A stretch of DNA of 64,000 bases from Geobacter sp. (GTDB lineage Bacteria > Desulfobacterota > Desulfuromonadia > Geobacterales > Pseudopelobacteraceae), in contig PJFB01000004.1 in the NCBI GenBank assembly GCA_003574895.1, positions 62,001-126,000 of the forward strand, written 5' to 3'. This document shows positions 27,664 through 36,232 of this stretch, in pieces. The number at the start of each line of letters is the position of its first letter. Position 1 is the first letter of the stretch. The notes under the pieces were generated by a model. That model was not told the origin of the DNA. It worked only from the letters and a program-made list of their open reading frames with translations, and searched no databases. A program made the translations under genes and the position numbers.

Positions 27664-29268
27664 ATGAAAATTATCGGTTTTATCAGTACCGCCATTGGCC
27701 TGTTCTTTGCCACTTCAGCGTTGGCCCTGACGCCCAACACCCCATATACCGTCAAGCTCTCGACAGTTTCCTCCACTGGCCAGCTTACCCAACTGGCATC
27801 CATGCCGGCAACCGCCGATGCCAATGGCAAGGTCGCCTTCAATTTTACCGGCGTTCCCAACAACAACACGTCACGCTTCCTCATGCTGCAAATCGTGGAC
27901 GGCGCCGGGGCCACGGCACGGCAAGGCATGGTGGCCGCCCCTGCTCCCGGCGGCACTGTCGCCATGGGGGTCAGCGAAGTCACCGACAAGCAGGCCAAGG
28001 CCATGCTCAAAACCATGGCCGACGCACAAACCACCGACCCTGAGAGCGCCGTGATGATGCTCATGACCATGGTCCGCTCCGGTGCGATCTCCGATACGGA
28101 CGCCCAGGGCTTCAGCCCCATGGCAAGCGGTGCAGCAAACGCGTTTGACACCTACATGGCCAGCAATGGGGTCACAGCGACCCAAATGGCGGCGTTCCAG
28201 GCCAACTTGCTGACTGCCATGCAAAGTTATGCCGCCGAGATCAAACAATCGGTCGATGCCTCCACCCCGGCCGCCGAGGCCAGTGCGCGGGGCGACGCCA
28301 TTGCCCACTTTATGGACGCCATGGTCAATGCCGGGGCCAATGCGGGCATCCCGGCCAACCTGATGCACATCGCCTTTGACGCAGCCGGCGCGGCAGCGGA
28401 AACCGCAGCTGCCGGCACGGCCATCACCCCGGATGTCATCACCGCCATGAAGGCCCAGTTCCGCACCGGCACGCAGCTGCGCCAGGCAAATGCCGAGATG
28501 CGCCGCTATGCCGATGCCATGCCGGTCATGGGCGCAACCACGGCCCAGACCCAGCAGTTCATCACGGCCCGGGCCCAAATGGGCAGCGCCATGGCGAGCG
28601 CCCAGGAGAACTTCGAGCAGATGTTCGCCGACCCGACAACCTTCCCGACCGCCACCACCATCTCAGCCAATGAGACCGCCATGCTGACGGCAATGCAGAC
28701 GGCGTTCAACACCTTCCAGTCCAGCAACACCACCGGGGTCGCGGCCTCCAGCACGGACATCACTACCATGCTCGGCTCCATGGCGACGCGGATGAGCGGC
28801 ATGGGCGGCATGATGGGGGGCATGAACTCCGGTACGCTTGCCGGCATGGGTATCGGCATGATGACCACCACACCGGGCAGCGCCACCACCCAGAACTGGA
28901 CGGTAATGATGGTGGCCACCAACAACTTCGTGATGCCGGGGCTGGCCATGAGCTATACACCCTCGACCACGACACTGGCCACCCAGCTGAGCGGCTTGGG
29001 AATCACGCCGCCGACGGCACCCACGTTCAGCACCTTTGCGGAACCCTACAAGTCAATGCTGGAACTCCAGTATGACCTGATGCTGGCCAAACTGATCAAC
29101 CTCCAGAAGGTGGCCCAGATCGGAACAATTCCCACACAAGCCCAGATGGCAACCATCAAGGAGGCCGACCTTGCAACCAAGGCCTCGATCATGGCTAACA
29201 TCACCGGCCTCGGCACACCCCAGAGGGACGCGCTGGCGGTATCGATGGCGCAACCCCAAATGCTGTAA
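27664..29268 (+). CDS. Secreted Met-rich protein of unknown function, 534 aa
   Basis: The protein has a signal peptide (MKIIGFISTAIGLFFATSALA) and then a large mature domain that is unusually rich in Met, Ala and Thr and has no Cys. After a beta-type N-terminal segment (YTVKLSTVSSTGQLTQLA) it is mainly helical. A Met/Gly cluster near residues 372-403 (MSGMGGMMGGMNSG, then GMGIGMM) looks like a copper-binding loop. It follows the 46-residue lipoprotein and ends at a terminator. Its position 1.6 kb after the cus operon suggests extracellular metal handling, but surface attachment or filament roles are also possible. I do not recognise the family. Confidence 0.8.
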   Translation: MKIIGFISTAIGLFFATSALALTPNTPYTVKLSTVSSTGQLTQLASMPATADANGKVAFNFTGVPNNNTSRFLMLQIVDGAGATARQGMVAAPAPGGTVAMGVSEVTDKQAKAMLKTMADAQTTDPESAVMMLMTMVRSGAISDTDAQGFSPMASGAANAFDTYMASNGVTATQMAAFQANLLTAMQSYAAEIKQSVDASTPAAEASARGDAIAHFMDAMVNAGANAGIPANLMHIAFDAAGAAAETAAAGTAITPDVITAMKAQFRTGTQLRQANAEMRRYADAMPVMGATTAQTQQFITARAQMGSAMASAQENFEQMFADPTTFPTATTISANETAMLTAMQTAFNTFQSSNTTGVAASSTDITTMLGSMATRMSGMGGMMGGMNSGTLAGMGIGMMTTTPGSATTQNWTVMMVATNNFVMPGLAMSYTPSTTTLATQLSGLGITPPTAPTFSTFAEPYKSMLELQYDLMLAKLINLQKVAQIGTIPTQAQMATIKEADLATKASIMANITGLGTPQRDALAVSMAQPQML

Positions 29269-29308
29269 TTGCCGGAGTGCGGGTAACCTCGCCCAGCGCC
29301 GGTTGTAA

Positions 29309-29340
29309 AAGAGCCCCCTTCCGTCCGGAAGGGGGCTCTT
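29309..29340. terminator. Strong bidirectional terminator
   Basis: A 15-bp perfect stem (aagagcccccttccg and its complement) closes on a 2-nt tip, with A-rich sequence before and T after. It separates the Met-rich protein gene from the convergent azlD. Confidence 0.9.
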
Positions 29341-29344
29341 GCGC

Positions 29345-29674
29345 TCACAGGTGGAGAAGAAACCGCAAGCCCCAGTAGCACAACATGCCGACCAGGACCG
29401 TCCCAGCCAGGGAACGGGTCTTCAGGGCGAACAGCAGGGTCGGCAAGGCCGCCCATAATTCCGGCTTGCCCAGTACTATCGTGCGCGGCGCCGATTGGGT
29501 AAGGAGTGCCGGCGCGATCAGGGCGCTCAGGATGGCTACCGGGATCATCTCCAGCCATTCCCCCAGCCAGACGGGCAATTGCCGGCGGGAGAGCATCACC
29601 AGCGGCAGCATGCGCGGCAGATAGGTGACCGCGCCCATGGCCAGGAACAGGATCAGCAGGTCACGCCCGTTCAA
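29345..29674 (-). CDS. azlD: AzlD-family branched-chain amino acid exporter subunit
   Basis: A 109-residue membrane protein with four helices (including AMGAVTYLPRMLPLVML and PVAILSALIAPALL), the standard AzlD size. It starts at TTG 29674 and overlaps the end of azlC by 14 bp. AzlD is the small partner of AzlC (BrnFE-like) in export of branched-chain amino acids or Met. Confidence 0.9.
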   Translation of the reverse strand: MNGRDLLILFLAMGAVTYLPRMLPLVMLSRRQLPVWLGEWLEMIPVAILSALIAPALLTQSAPRTIVLGKPELWAALPTLLFALKTRSLAGTVLVGMLCYWGLRFLLHL

Positions 29675-30380
29675 GCGCCCTCCCCTGCCGCCGCACGATC
29701 CGCCTCAGGCAAAAACCGAAAGTGGCGGCGAGACATGAAGCCACCATTATGTAGGCGTTGCCAGGCAGCAAAAGGTATGCGATTACCGAACAAAAACCTG
29801 CCACCAGAGCGGTTGCCACAAAAATCTTTCCCCGCAACTGAAAGACCAGCAGGCAGATGAACATGCCGGTAAGGGCATAATCGATCCCCAGTGCACCGGC
29901 CGGGATAAATTCTCCCAGGAAGGCGCCGAGCACCGTGCTCATGATCCAGGTGAGGTTGGCGGTGTGGTTGAGGACCAGGGCGCTGCGCCGGTCCCAGCCC
30001 CCCTGGTTGAAACGGGCCATGTTGACCCCAAAGCTCTCGTCCGTAACCCCGTAGGCGAACAGGGCCAGGAAACGGCGCGACACCCCTGGAAAGTGTACCG
30101 ACAGGGCCGAACTCATCAACAGGTGGCGCAGGTTGACCATGAAGGTGGTGGCCACGATAGTTGCCACGGACGCGCCGCTGCCCAGCATGGCTATGGCAAT
30201 GAACTGCGAGCCGCCGGCAAACACCAGAAGGGACATGAGCCCGGTCTGCCATGGCGCCAGGCCGCACTTCTGCGCCAGCACCCCCATGGAAAGGCCTATG
30301 GGGAAATAGCCGAGACAGATGGGCCAGGCCGCGCCCAGGCCGGCGGTCACGATGCCGCCTTTCAAATGGGGCATTCTCAT
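29661..30380 (-). CDS. azlC: AzlC-family branched-chain amino acid exporter subunit
   Basis: A 239-residue membrane protein with the family markers GYFPIGLSMGVLAQKCGL, GGSQFIAIAML and NLRHLLMS and about seven helices. Its start overlaps the stop of the upstream EamA exporter gene by ATGA. With AzlD it forms an exporter that relieves intracellular amino-acid excess. Confidence 0.92.
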   Translation of the reverse strand: MRMPHLKGGIVTAGLGAAWPICLGYFPIGLSMGVLAQKCGLAPWQTGLMSLLVFAGGSQFIAIAMLGSGASVATIVATTFMVNLRHLLMSSALSVHFPGVSRRFLALFAYGVTDESFGVNMARFNQGGWDRRSALVLNHTANLTWIMSTVLGAFLGEFIPAGALGIDYALTGMFICLLVFQLRGKIFVATALVAGFCSVIAYLLLPGNAYIMVASCLAATFGFCLRRIVRRQGRALERA

Positions 30381-31258
30381 CTCCTGACAGCCGCCAGGCG
30401 GACGTTAAGAAACACCGAGGCCAGAACGATTGCCATGCCGGTCCCCTGCAGGATGGAAATATGCTCGTGCAGCACCAGAGCAATGCAGACCAGCGAAAGG
30501 ATCGGCACCATCAGGGCGCAGTTGGATGACCGGCCGGTAGGTATCATGCGCAGGGCCCGATTCCAGAAGATAAACGCCAGGGCGGTCGGGAAGACCCCCA
30601 GGTAGGCCAGCAGGCACATCTGTGCCGGCTCAGGATGCCACTGCATCGGATAAAATGGGAGCAGCGCCAGCAGGAACAGCAGCCCGAACAGGTTGAAGAG
30701 AAACATGCCCGTGGTTACCGAAAAGGAGGCATGTTTGATCAGCACGCAGAACAGTGCGAAGCTGAGGGCAGTGCCCAGCGCCACCAGCACCCCCATGGAA
30801 AGGCGCACATCCCCCAGGTCGCCACCGGCCATGACCAGCAGGCAGACCCCGCAAAACCCCAACAGCACGCAGAGGATGGCCCGCCAGTCGGATTTTTCCC
30901 GGAACAGGAACCACGACAGCACCAGCATCATCAAGGGATAGGTGTAATGCAGGATCACAGCCTGGCTGGCCGGGATCAGCTCGTAGGTGCGGAGACAGAG
31001 GATCTGCTGCACCCCCAGGCCGACCATGCCGGCCAGGGGAAAAAAGAACGGGCGCTGGCGGAGTTCCACGACAATGGTATGGAGGCGGCGCTCCCAGGCC
31101 AGGTACACCAGCAGGGCCAGCGTGGCAAAGACACCCATCCAAACCACCACCGAGTAGCTGTTCAGGCCGGTCACCGCAACCTTGAATCCGGTGCCCAGGG
31201 TGGCGAACATGGCCACTGCCAACAGGGCGAAAATGGTTCCTTTGGTCGATTCAGTCAT
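30377..31258 (-). CDS. EamA-family (DMT superfamily) transporter
   Basis: A 293-residue inner-membrane protein with ten helices arranged as two EamA repeats (first repeat from FALLAVAMFATLGTGF; second from SMGVLVALGTALSFALFCVLIKHA). It is first in a three-gene operon with azlCD (4-bp overlap), which suggests amino-acid export. The specific substrate is not readable. It is one of several EamA proteins in this window. Confidence 0.9.
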   Translation of the reverse strand: MTESTKGTIFALLAVAMFATLGTGFKVAVTGLNSYSVVVWMGVFATLALLVYLAWERRLHTIVVELRQRPFFFPLAGMVGLGVQQILCLRTYELIPASQAVILHYTYPLMMLVLSWFLFREKSDWRAILCVLLGFCGVCLLVMAGGDLGDVRLSMGVLVALGTALSFALFCVLIKHASFSVTTGMFLFNLFGLLFLLALLPFYPMQWHPEPAQMCLLAYLGVFPTALAFIFWNRALRMIPTGRSSNCALMVPILSLVCIALVLHEHISILQGTGMAIVLASVFLNVRLAAVRR

Positions 31259-31379
31259 AAGGGGATAAATATTTCCGGGTTCATTGGTGATTGAACAACA
31301 AAAAAGGCCTGCTTTTGGGCAAGAATAAGATCAGAGGCGACATGATCTTACCGATGAGCGCAGCAGAGGCAACTACCGT

Positions 31380-32075
31380 CTATACAACAGCACCGAATAA
31401 CCTGCCGACGCCGGCTGTGAGCCCCATTGCAAGGGCTCCCCAAAAAGCGACACGCATTGCGCCCTTGGCAATGGGTGCCCCGCCCGCGTACGAGGCGGTC
31501 CCCCCGAGGGCAACCAAGGTGACGAGTGCCGTCATGGACGAGACTTCGACAATCCATGCAGATGGGGCCAGCAATATTGACACTATTGGAACAAGCGCAC
31601 CTGCTATAAAGGAAATTGCCGAAGCAATTGCAGCCTGGATAGGCCGTGCCCGCAGGGTTTCCGTAATGCCGAGCTCGTCCCGGGAATGGGCTCCCAAGGC
31701 ATCTTGCGCCATAAGGCTTTCCGCTACGCGCAGTGCCAACTGTTGATCCAGCCCCCTGCCGACGTAAATTGAGGTCAACTCCTCCAACTCAAGTTCCGGC
31801 TCCAGTTCCAGTTCGCGTTTTTCCCTCTCGATATCCGCCGTTTCCGTGTCTGCCTGCGATTGAACCGACACATATTCGCCTGCCGCCATGGACATGGCGC
31901 CTGCCACCAGACCTGCGATACCTGCCAGCAGCACACTGCCCTTGGCCGCCCCGCCGGCGGCAACGCCGACAACCAGGCTGGCAACCGAGATAGTACCGTC
32001 ATTGGCGCCCAGCACGGCGGCGCGAAGCCAGCCGATTCGACTAGCTCTGTGATACTCCCTGTGAACGCGCGGCAT
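31380..32075 (-). CDS. VIT1/CCC1-family iron/manganese transporter
   Basis: A 231-residue membrane protein. Helix 1 carries the conserved GWLRAAVLGANDGTISVASLVVGVA, followed by GLVAGAMSMAAGEYVSVQSQADTE. A charged cytoplasmic stretch (about residues 80-135) contains a Glu-rich run (EREKRELELEPELELEEL) that may bind metal before the last three helices. Start ATG 32075 has AGGAGA upstream. The eukaryotic homologues load Fe2+ or Mn2+ into vacuoles; in bacteria, export or detoxification is assumed. It is close to fetAB. Confidence 0.93.
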   Translation of the reverse strand: MPRVHREYHRASRIGWLRAAVLGANDGTISVASLVVGVAAGGAAKGSVLLAGIAGLVAGAMSMAAGEYVSVQSQADTETADIEREKRELELEPELELEELTSIYVGRGLDQQLALRVAESLMAQDALGAHSRDELGITETLRARPIQAAIASAISFIAGALVPIVSILLAPSAWIVEVSSMTALVTLVALGGTASYAGGAPIAKGAMRVAFWGALAMGLTAGVGRLFGAVV

Positions 32076-32113
32076 CAAACAATTCTCCTTTGGGCCCTAT
32101 GTTCCACAACGAT

Positions 32114-32698
32114 TTAATTGGCCGGATTCGCCGGGCTGGAAACCGGAGCGGGTTGCTCCGATATTTCGCTGTTGTTCAGACATGTGCCGATGGAACCCTT
32201 TTGGCAAATACTTCTGTCAGTCCAGATGGCACCGTCAAGGACGGCTTGTTCCAGATTCGCCGCAGTCATGGCGGACAGGAAGAAGCTCGCCATTTTCAGG
32301 TTTGCTCCGGTAAAGTCCACGCGTTCGAGATTGGAATTGGACATGTCGGCGCGTTCGAGATTTGAGCCTCTCATATCCGCGCCTTTCAGGTTGCAACCGC
32401 TCAGGTCCATTCCGACAAGGTTGAGACCGCTCAGATTCCTGCCGGAGAGGTTTCGACTGGATTTCAGAATCTCCGTGATCTGCTTGAAAGACAACTTTAC
32501 ACCTGGCTCCACTTCGATGGGGGCCGAATTTTTCATATCAGGCACGGCTGTTGGCGCTGCCACGGACAATGTGGCCGTACCGGTTGGGTTAGGGTAGACA
32601 TCGCCATCCTGGGCCAAGGCGGGAGATGCTGCCAGCAGCACGCCAATATTTGCTAAAAACAGGCATAACTTAACGATTACTCTCGATTTCAGTACCAT
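32114..32698 (-). CDS. Secreted pentapeptide-repeat protein
   Basis: A 194-residue protein with a signal peptide (LCLFLANIGVLLAASPALA). The mature part contains about ten A(D/N)LxG-type pentapeptide units (GRNLSGLNLVGMDLSGCNL and on to about residue 160), which fold as a right-handed quadrilateral beta helix. A C-terminal segment with two Cys (CQKGSIGTC) may form a disulphide. The spacing to the VIT-like gene (38 bp) suggests one operon. The function is unknown; a role as periplasmic scaffold is plausible. Confidence 0.85.
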   Translation of the reverse strand: MVLKSRVIVKLCLFLANIGVLLAASPALAQDGDVYPNPTGTATLSVAAPTAVPDMKNSAPIEVEPGVKLSFKQITEILKSSRNLSGRNLSGLNLVGMDLSGCNLKGADMRGSNLERADMSNSNLERVDFTGANLKMASFFLSAMTAANLEQAVLDGAIWTDRSICQKGSIGTCLNNSEISEQPAPVSSPANPAN

Positions 32699-32781
32699 TT
32701 AATGCCCCTTTTGAATTGATTTTCAGCCAACACATTTGCGTTCATCTTGTCAGCGCCCCATCAGGGGCCCTTTGCAATTCA

Positions 32782-33588
32782 TCATTCAGAGAGTTTATGA
32801 GAAAATCCCGGTCGAAGCAACAATTGATCAGCTGATGTAAAAACATGCTTGCGGATCAGCATGGTGCTGACCAGCGACGTCAGGCCAGAAGCCGCAAAGA
32901 TCATCGTCAGGACGACAAACTGGTAGATCGCGGCGTAAATCGGGCGCGAGCCGGACAGCAGCATTCCCGCCATCAGGCCCGGGATCCAGACAATTCCAAG
33001 AGAGCGGAGAGAATCGATGGCGGGGATGAGGCTGGTCTCGAATGACGTTTGTATGTAAGGGGCGATACTCTGCCTGGGGCTGGCTCCCAGTGCCAGTGCG
33101 GTTTCGATTTCGCCCACATGCGCCAGGACATCGGAATGAAACCGGTTCAGCACCAGACCATTGGTGTTCATGGCATTGGCGATCAGCATGCTGCCCACCG
33201 GGATCAGCGATGTGATGGCCGTGTCAATGACTCCCAGCCATGTCATGATTGCGATCACTGATCCGGCTCCACACGCAATCGAATACGTGGAGACCAGATA
33301 CGAACCGGGTATCCCCTTGGCACGCTTTGTCGAAATGGCGCCTGCAGCCAGGATCATTGCCCCAAGCAGGAACGCGCCGGTCCAGCGGGGGCCTCGAAGC
33401 AGCACAACCAGCACCGAGCCAACGGCTATTATCTGCACCAATCCGCGAACCAATGCGACGGCAGCTTCGCCCTCCAGATGAACCTTCCGTCCGCGGGCCA
33501 ACAGCACGACAGCAAAGGCGAGCAAGGCAGCGGCGGCAGATTGCCCCAGGCCCAGTTGCAGTTGGTCGGTAAACACCCGGTTAAGCAT
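32782..33588 (-). CDS. fetB: FetB-type iron export ABC permease
   Basis: A 268-residue membrane protein of the UPF0014/FetB family with about seven helices. The conserved features include KRAKGIPGSYLVSTYSIACGAGS split over two helices, SMLIANAMNTNGLVLNR, a GASPRQS loop, and WIPGLMAGMLLSGSRP. Start ATG 33588 overlaps the end of fetA by 8 bp; the frame opens upstream at 33636 but that part is inside fetA. E. coli FetAB exports iron and protects against peroxide. Confidence 0.9.
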   Translation of the reverse strand: MLNRVFTDQLQLGLGQSAAAALLAFAVVLLARGRKVHLEGEAAVALVRGLVQIIAVGSVLVVLLRGPRWTGAFLLGAMILAAGAISTKRAKGIPGSYLVSTYSIACGAGSVIAIMTWLGVIDTAITSLIPVGSMLIANAMNTNGLVLNRFHSDVLAHVGEIETALALGASPRQSIAPYIQTSFETSLIPAIDSLRSLGIVWIPGLMAGMLLSGSRPIYAAIYQFVVLTMIFAASGLTSLVSTMLIRKHVFTSADQLLLRPGFSHKLSE

Positions 33589-34264
33589 GCAGCACCTCTT
33601 TAACACTTCCGGCTTTGATGACCCGGCCCCCTTCAAGCATCATCACGCCCGTGGCCATACGCGCCGCTTGCGCAACGTCATGGGTGACCATGACGCAGGT
33701 AAGGGAGCGTTCGCGGATGATGCTGTGAATCAAATCCTCCACACCTATCTTGCTCGCCTCATCCAGCGCCGAAGTGGGCTCGTCCAGCAGCAGCACGGTG
33801 GGAGTATTGGCAAGGGCACGGGCAATGGAGATCCGCTGGGCCTCGCCACCGGAGAGGTTGGCAACGTCGCGGGACAGATAGCCGGGAAGGCCGACCCTGG
33901 TGAGCAGTTCTTGCGCAAGGGCCACGGAAAGCTCCTCGCCGCGCTGTCTCGGCCCAAAGCCGAGGTTTTCATGCACGGTCCCTGGGAAGAGAAAGGCGCG
34001 TTGAGTGACCATGCCCACCTTGCGGCGCAGCTCGCAAGGCGGGATTTGACGATAATCGACACCTTCCAGCAAGACGGTCCCGGCGGTTGGCTCATCAAGG
34101 CGGTTCAGAAGCCGCAGGAAGGAGCTCTTGCCAGAGCCGCTGGAACCGACCACGGCAAGAAATTCGCCAGACCTGATTTCAACGGTAATGTTGTCGACAA
34201 GCCTGCGATCTCCAACACTGCGGGTAAGGTGATCGGTCCTCAATACTACCGGCAAATCAGGCAT
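33581..34264 (-). CDS. fetA: FetA-type iron export ABC ATPase
   Basis: A 227-residue ATPase with Walker A GSSGSGKSS, Q-loop (TQRAF), signature LSGGEAQR, Walker [13 protein letters not shown] and the H-loop (VTHD). Its pairing and 8-bp overlap with fetB identify the iron exporter. In this window it lies in a group with a VIT-like transporter, so a local iron-efflux set is likely. Confidence 0.9.
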   Translation of the reverse strand: MPDLPVVLRTDHLTRSVGDRRLVDNITVEIRSGEFLAVVGSSGSGKSSFLRLLNRLDEPTAGTVLLEGVDYRQIPPCELRRKVGMVTQRAFLFPGTVHENLGFGPRQRGEELSVALAQELLTRVGLPGYLSRDVANLSGGEAQRISIARALANTPTVLLLDEPTSALDEASKIGVEDLIHSIIRERSLTCVMVTHDVAQAARMATGVMMLEGGRVIKAGSVKEVLHA

Positions 34265-34378
34265 TGCGAGAAATCCTTCCGAGAATAGTTACCAACTTCG
34301 ATGAATAACGTCACAAGGCGCACCGGCGTAACGAAGCGAAGACCGTGTGCCGCCGCGGGTTGAGCCACGCGTCGTGTT

Positions 34379-35293
34379 TTAAATTATTGTTGCTCTAATA
34401 CGATTCCGCAGTTTCTCTTTCAGATCTTCACCGTCTTTCCAAACGATAAAGTTGTAATGATCAATGTCGAAGTGGATTCGTCTGGACGAGTCTTTGACAG
34501 GGTTAAACCAATCTTCTCTACATGACCATATTACAGGCAATCCTAGTCCGTAGGCAAACCCAGCTTCAAAGTAAACACCACCTCTATGCCCGGTAAAGTC
34601 TGCGATTATAAACTTACTTCTGCGGATTTCTGCAATGATGTGATCTGTTATATCGTCGTTGTGCTCTTTCATTGGTATTATGAACGCTTCGTAACCTGTC
34701 TCTTCAATTGCAGGGGCAATAAATCCTTCGAAACCCTGAAGCATGCTGTCATCGAACCACATAGCTACGAAACACTGCTTTGACGTGGGATTGGCGCTCC
34801 TAAGCTCTTCTGCTCGCTGTAGCCCCTTAATAGTAAGATGTCGATTGATTGGGCTTTTGATGACCATGGCTTCTTCGTGTGGAGCTAAATATCCAAGTTC
34901 CTCTGCTGCACGAAGTACTGCTAAAAACTCCTCTTGATTTAGGCAGTAGGCCACTGATGGCTGTAATGGAATTGGAATAGTTTGAAAAAGGGCCTTGGTT
35001 TGGCGATAAACAAGCTGTATGAGTTTATCAATTTTCTGCAGGACGGTTGTTGGAACAATGGAATGTTTTAAAAGTGAAATGTAGTTAGTCTTAGACACTG
35101 TGGGAATTTCACTGTAGTCGTTCATCTCTCTTATGTAGCCGGATAGAAGATGCTTAATTTCCACGAACCCTGGCTCTGCATCGATGAATATTGAATCTTC
35201 AGGTATTACGTATTTTCCGCAACAAGGGCAGTCGAAATACCCATTAATGCCACCTGCCGGGGTACCGCAAAATCTACACTCTGCTTCGAACAT
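34379..35293 (-). CDS. Zinc-ribbon protein with NDT/TIR-like C-terminal domain
   Basis: A 304-residue protein. The N-terminus has two CxxC knuckles (CRFC, CPCC) that would form a zinc ribbon. After a helical middle, the C-terminal 140 residues have a Rossmann-like core: CFVAMWFDDSM, then FIIADFTGHRGGVYFEAGFAYGLGLP with a conserved Glu, as in nucleoside 2-deoxyribosyltransferase-like and TIR-like NAD-cleaving folds. Start 35293 has GGAGG nearby. It is more AT-rich than its neighbours and sits by a toxin-antitoxin pair and a perfect palindrome. I infer a possible defence effector; substrate and activity are unproven. Confidence 0.7.
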   Translation of the reverse strand: MFEAECRFCGTPAGGINGYFDCPCCGKYVIPEDSIFIDAEPGFVEIKHLLSGYIREMNDYSEIPTVSKTNYISLLKHSIVPTTVLQKIDKLIQLVYRQTKALFQTIPIPLQPSVAYCLNQEEFLAVLRAAEELGYLAPHEEAMVIKSPINRHLTIKGLQRAEELRSANPTSKQCFVAMWFDDSMLQGFEGFIAPAIEETGYEAFIIPMKEHNDDITDHIIAEIRRSKFIIADFTGHRGGVYFEAGFAYGLGLPVIWSCREDWFNPVKDSSRRIHFDIDHYNFIVWKDGEDLKEKLRNRIRATII

Positions 35294-35327
35294 GATCCTA
35301 CACCTCCATTTTTTTCTGCTCAACTCA

Positions 35328-35371
35328 TAGATCACCGGTTCATGCGCGTACGCGCATGAACCGGTGATCTA
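35328..35371. repeat. 44-bp perfect palindrome
   Basis: Arms of 21 bp (TAGATCACCGGTTCATGCGCG and complement) meet at a central TA, so all 44 bases are self-complementary. Short GCTCAA/TTGAGC arms flank it, extending the fold. It lies between relE and the zinc-ribbon gene. No T-run follows, so simple termination is uncertain. Confidence 0.95.
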
Positions 35372-35401
35372 CCCAAATTGAGCATTTATTCAGAAACTGC
35401 C

Positions 35402-35722
35402 TTACTCGCTTAACAATCTCAATCTGAAAAGCTTCTTAGCCAGATTGTAGATATCATCTTTGGCGCCATCGCGGCGAATACCAACGGCAACAATAACTAC
35501 AATAATATCATTGCCTCTGACCTGATAAATGATGCGGTAACGTTGCCCGACAGCCCTTATGCTGCGAAACCCGGCCAATTCGCCTAGTAGTGCCTTGCCC
35601 TGTTTTTCCGGATCTTCAGCCAGACGATCAATTACCGCTCCGATTTTCTCCCGGATGCGTCGATCCAAAATATCCGACAAAAGCTTCAATGCCGTTGGTG
35701 TAAGCAGAATCTGCCACTTCAC
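35402..35722 (-). CDS. RelE/ParE-type toxin
   Basis: A 106-residue basic protein with the family pattern: KLLSDILDRRIREKIGAVIDRL, then GELAGFRSIRAVGQRYRIIYQV and a closing strand. RelE proteins cleave mRNA in the ribosome; ParE proteins poison gyrase. The Arg and Tyr in QRYRIIYQV fit the RelE side. It overlaps the antitoxin gene by 4 bp. Confidence 0.9.
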   Translation of the reverse strand: MKWQILLTPTALKLLSDILDRRIREKIGAVIDRLAEDPEKQGKALLGELAGFRSIRAVGQRYRIIYQVRGNDIIVVIVAVGIRRDGAKDDIYNLAKKLFRLRLLSE

Positions 35723-35994
35723 AGGCCAAGCTCCTGTTTGGCATCCTGCCAGGGGATGAGTTTGCCGGAATCCATCTCCTGTATGCTCTGACGTAATTGA
35801 GCCATCAGTTCTTTATCCCCCATAACTTCCAGTGTCTCCGAAACCGCTTCATACAACTCCCACGGCAACACAGCCAACACCGGCTTGCCACGGCGAGTGA
35901 TTTCCAGAACATCAGGCTGTCCATCGTGGAAAAGGGTTTCCGGTAGGGACGTAAGCTGTTTTCGTGCTTCCATTATTGACAATTTGTGTGGCAT
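35719..35994 (-). CDS. Phd/YefM-type antitoxin
   Basis: A 91-residue antitoxin. The N-terminal DNA-binding fold is MPHKLSIMEARKQLTSLPE and ITRRGKPVLAVLPWELYE; the C-terminal part wraps the toxin. ATG 35994 is preceded by AAGGAGG; the frame opens at 36048, but that extension lacks homology. It is the first gene of the pair and probably autorepresses it. Confidence 0.9.
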   Translation of the reverse strand: MPHKLSIMEARKQLTSLPETLFHDGQPDVLEITRRGKPVLAVLPWELYEAVSETLEVMGDKELMAQLRQSIQEMDSGKLIPWQDAKQELGL

Positions 35995-36232
35995 GGCAAC
36001 CTCCTTAACTGTACTTGTAAAGGTACATTTAAGCGTTACCATAGTCAAGCGCGGATTGGTTTTCTCGGTTTGCCTTTAACTCGTTAATCTACAGAGTGAA
36101 TTCAGGTGGGAGGTCAAGGAGGATAATTGACTGGCGAATCTGAAACAAGGCGACAATCCTGACGCGTTCCTCCCCGACGAGGCGGAGGAACGCGTTATAC
36201 ATTTTCCGGTGTGGCTATGCGGGAAACCCCTG
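35995..36232. other. Spacer between toxin-antitoxin and putA
   Basis: 238 bp holding the antitoxin promoter and a 12-bp perfect stem (acgcgttcctcc / ggaggaacgcgt, 36162-36195, 10-nt loop) that may end putA transcription. No gene is seen. Confidence 0.6.
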
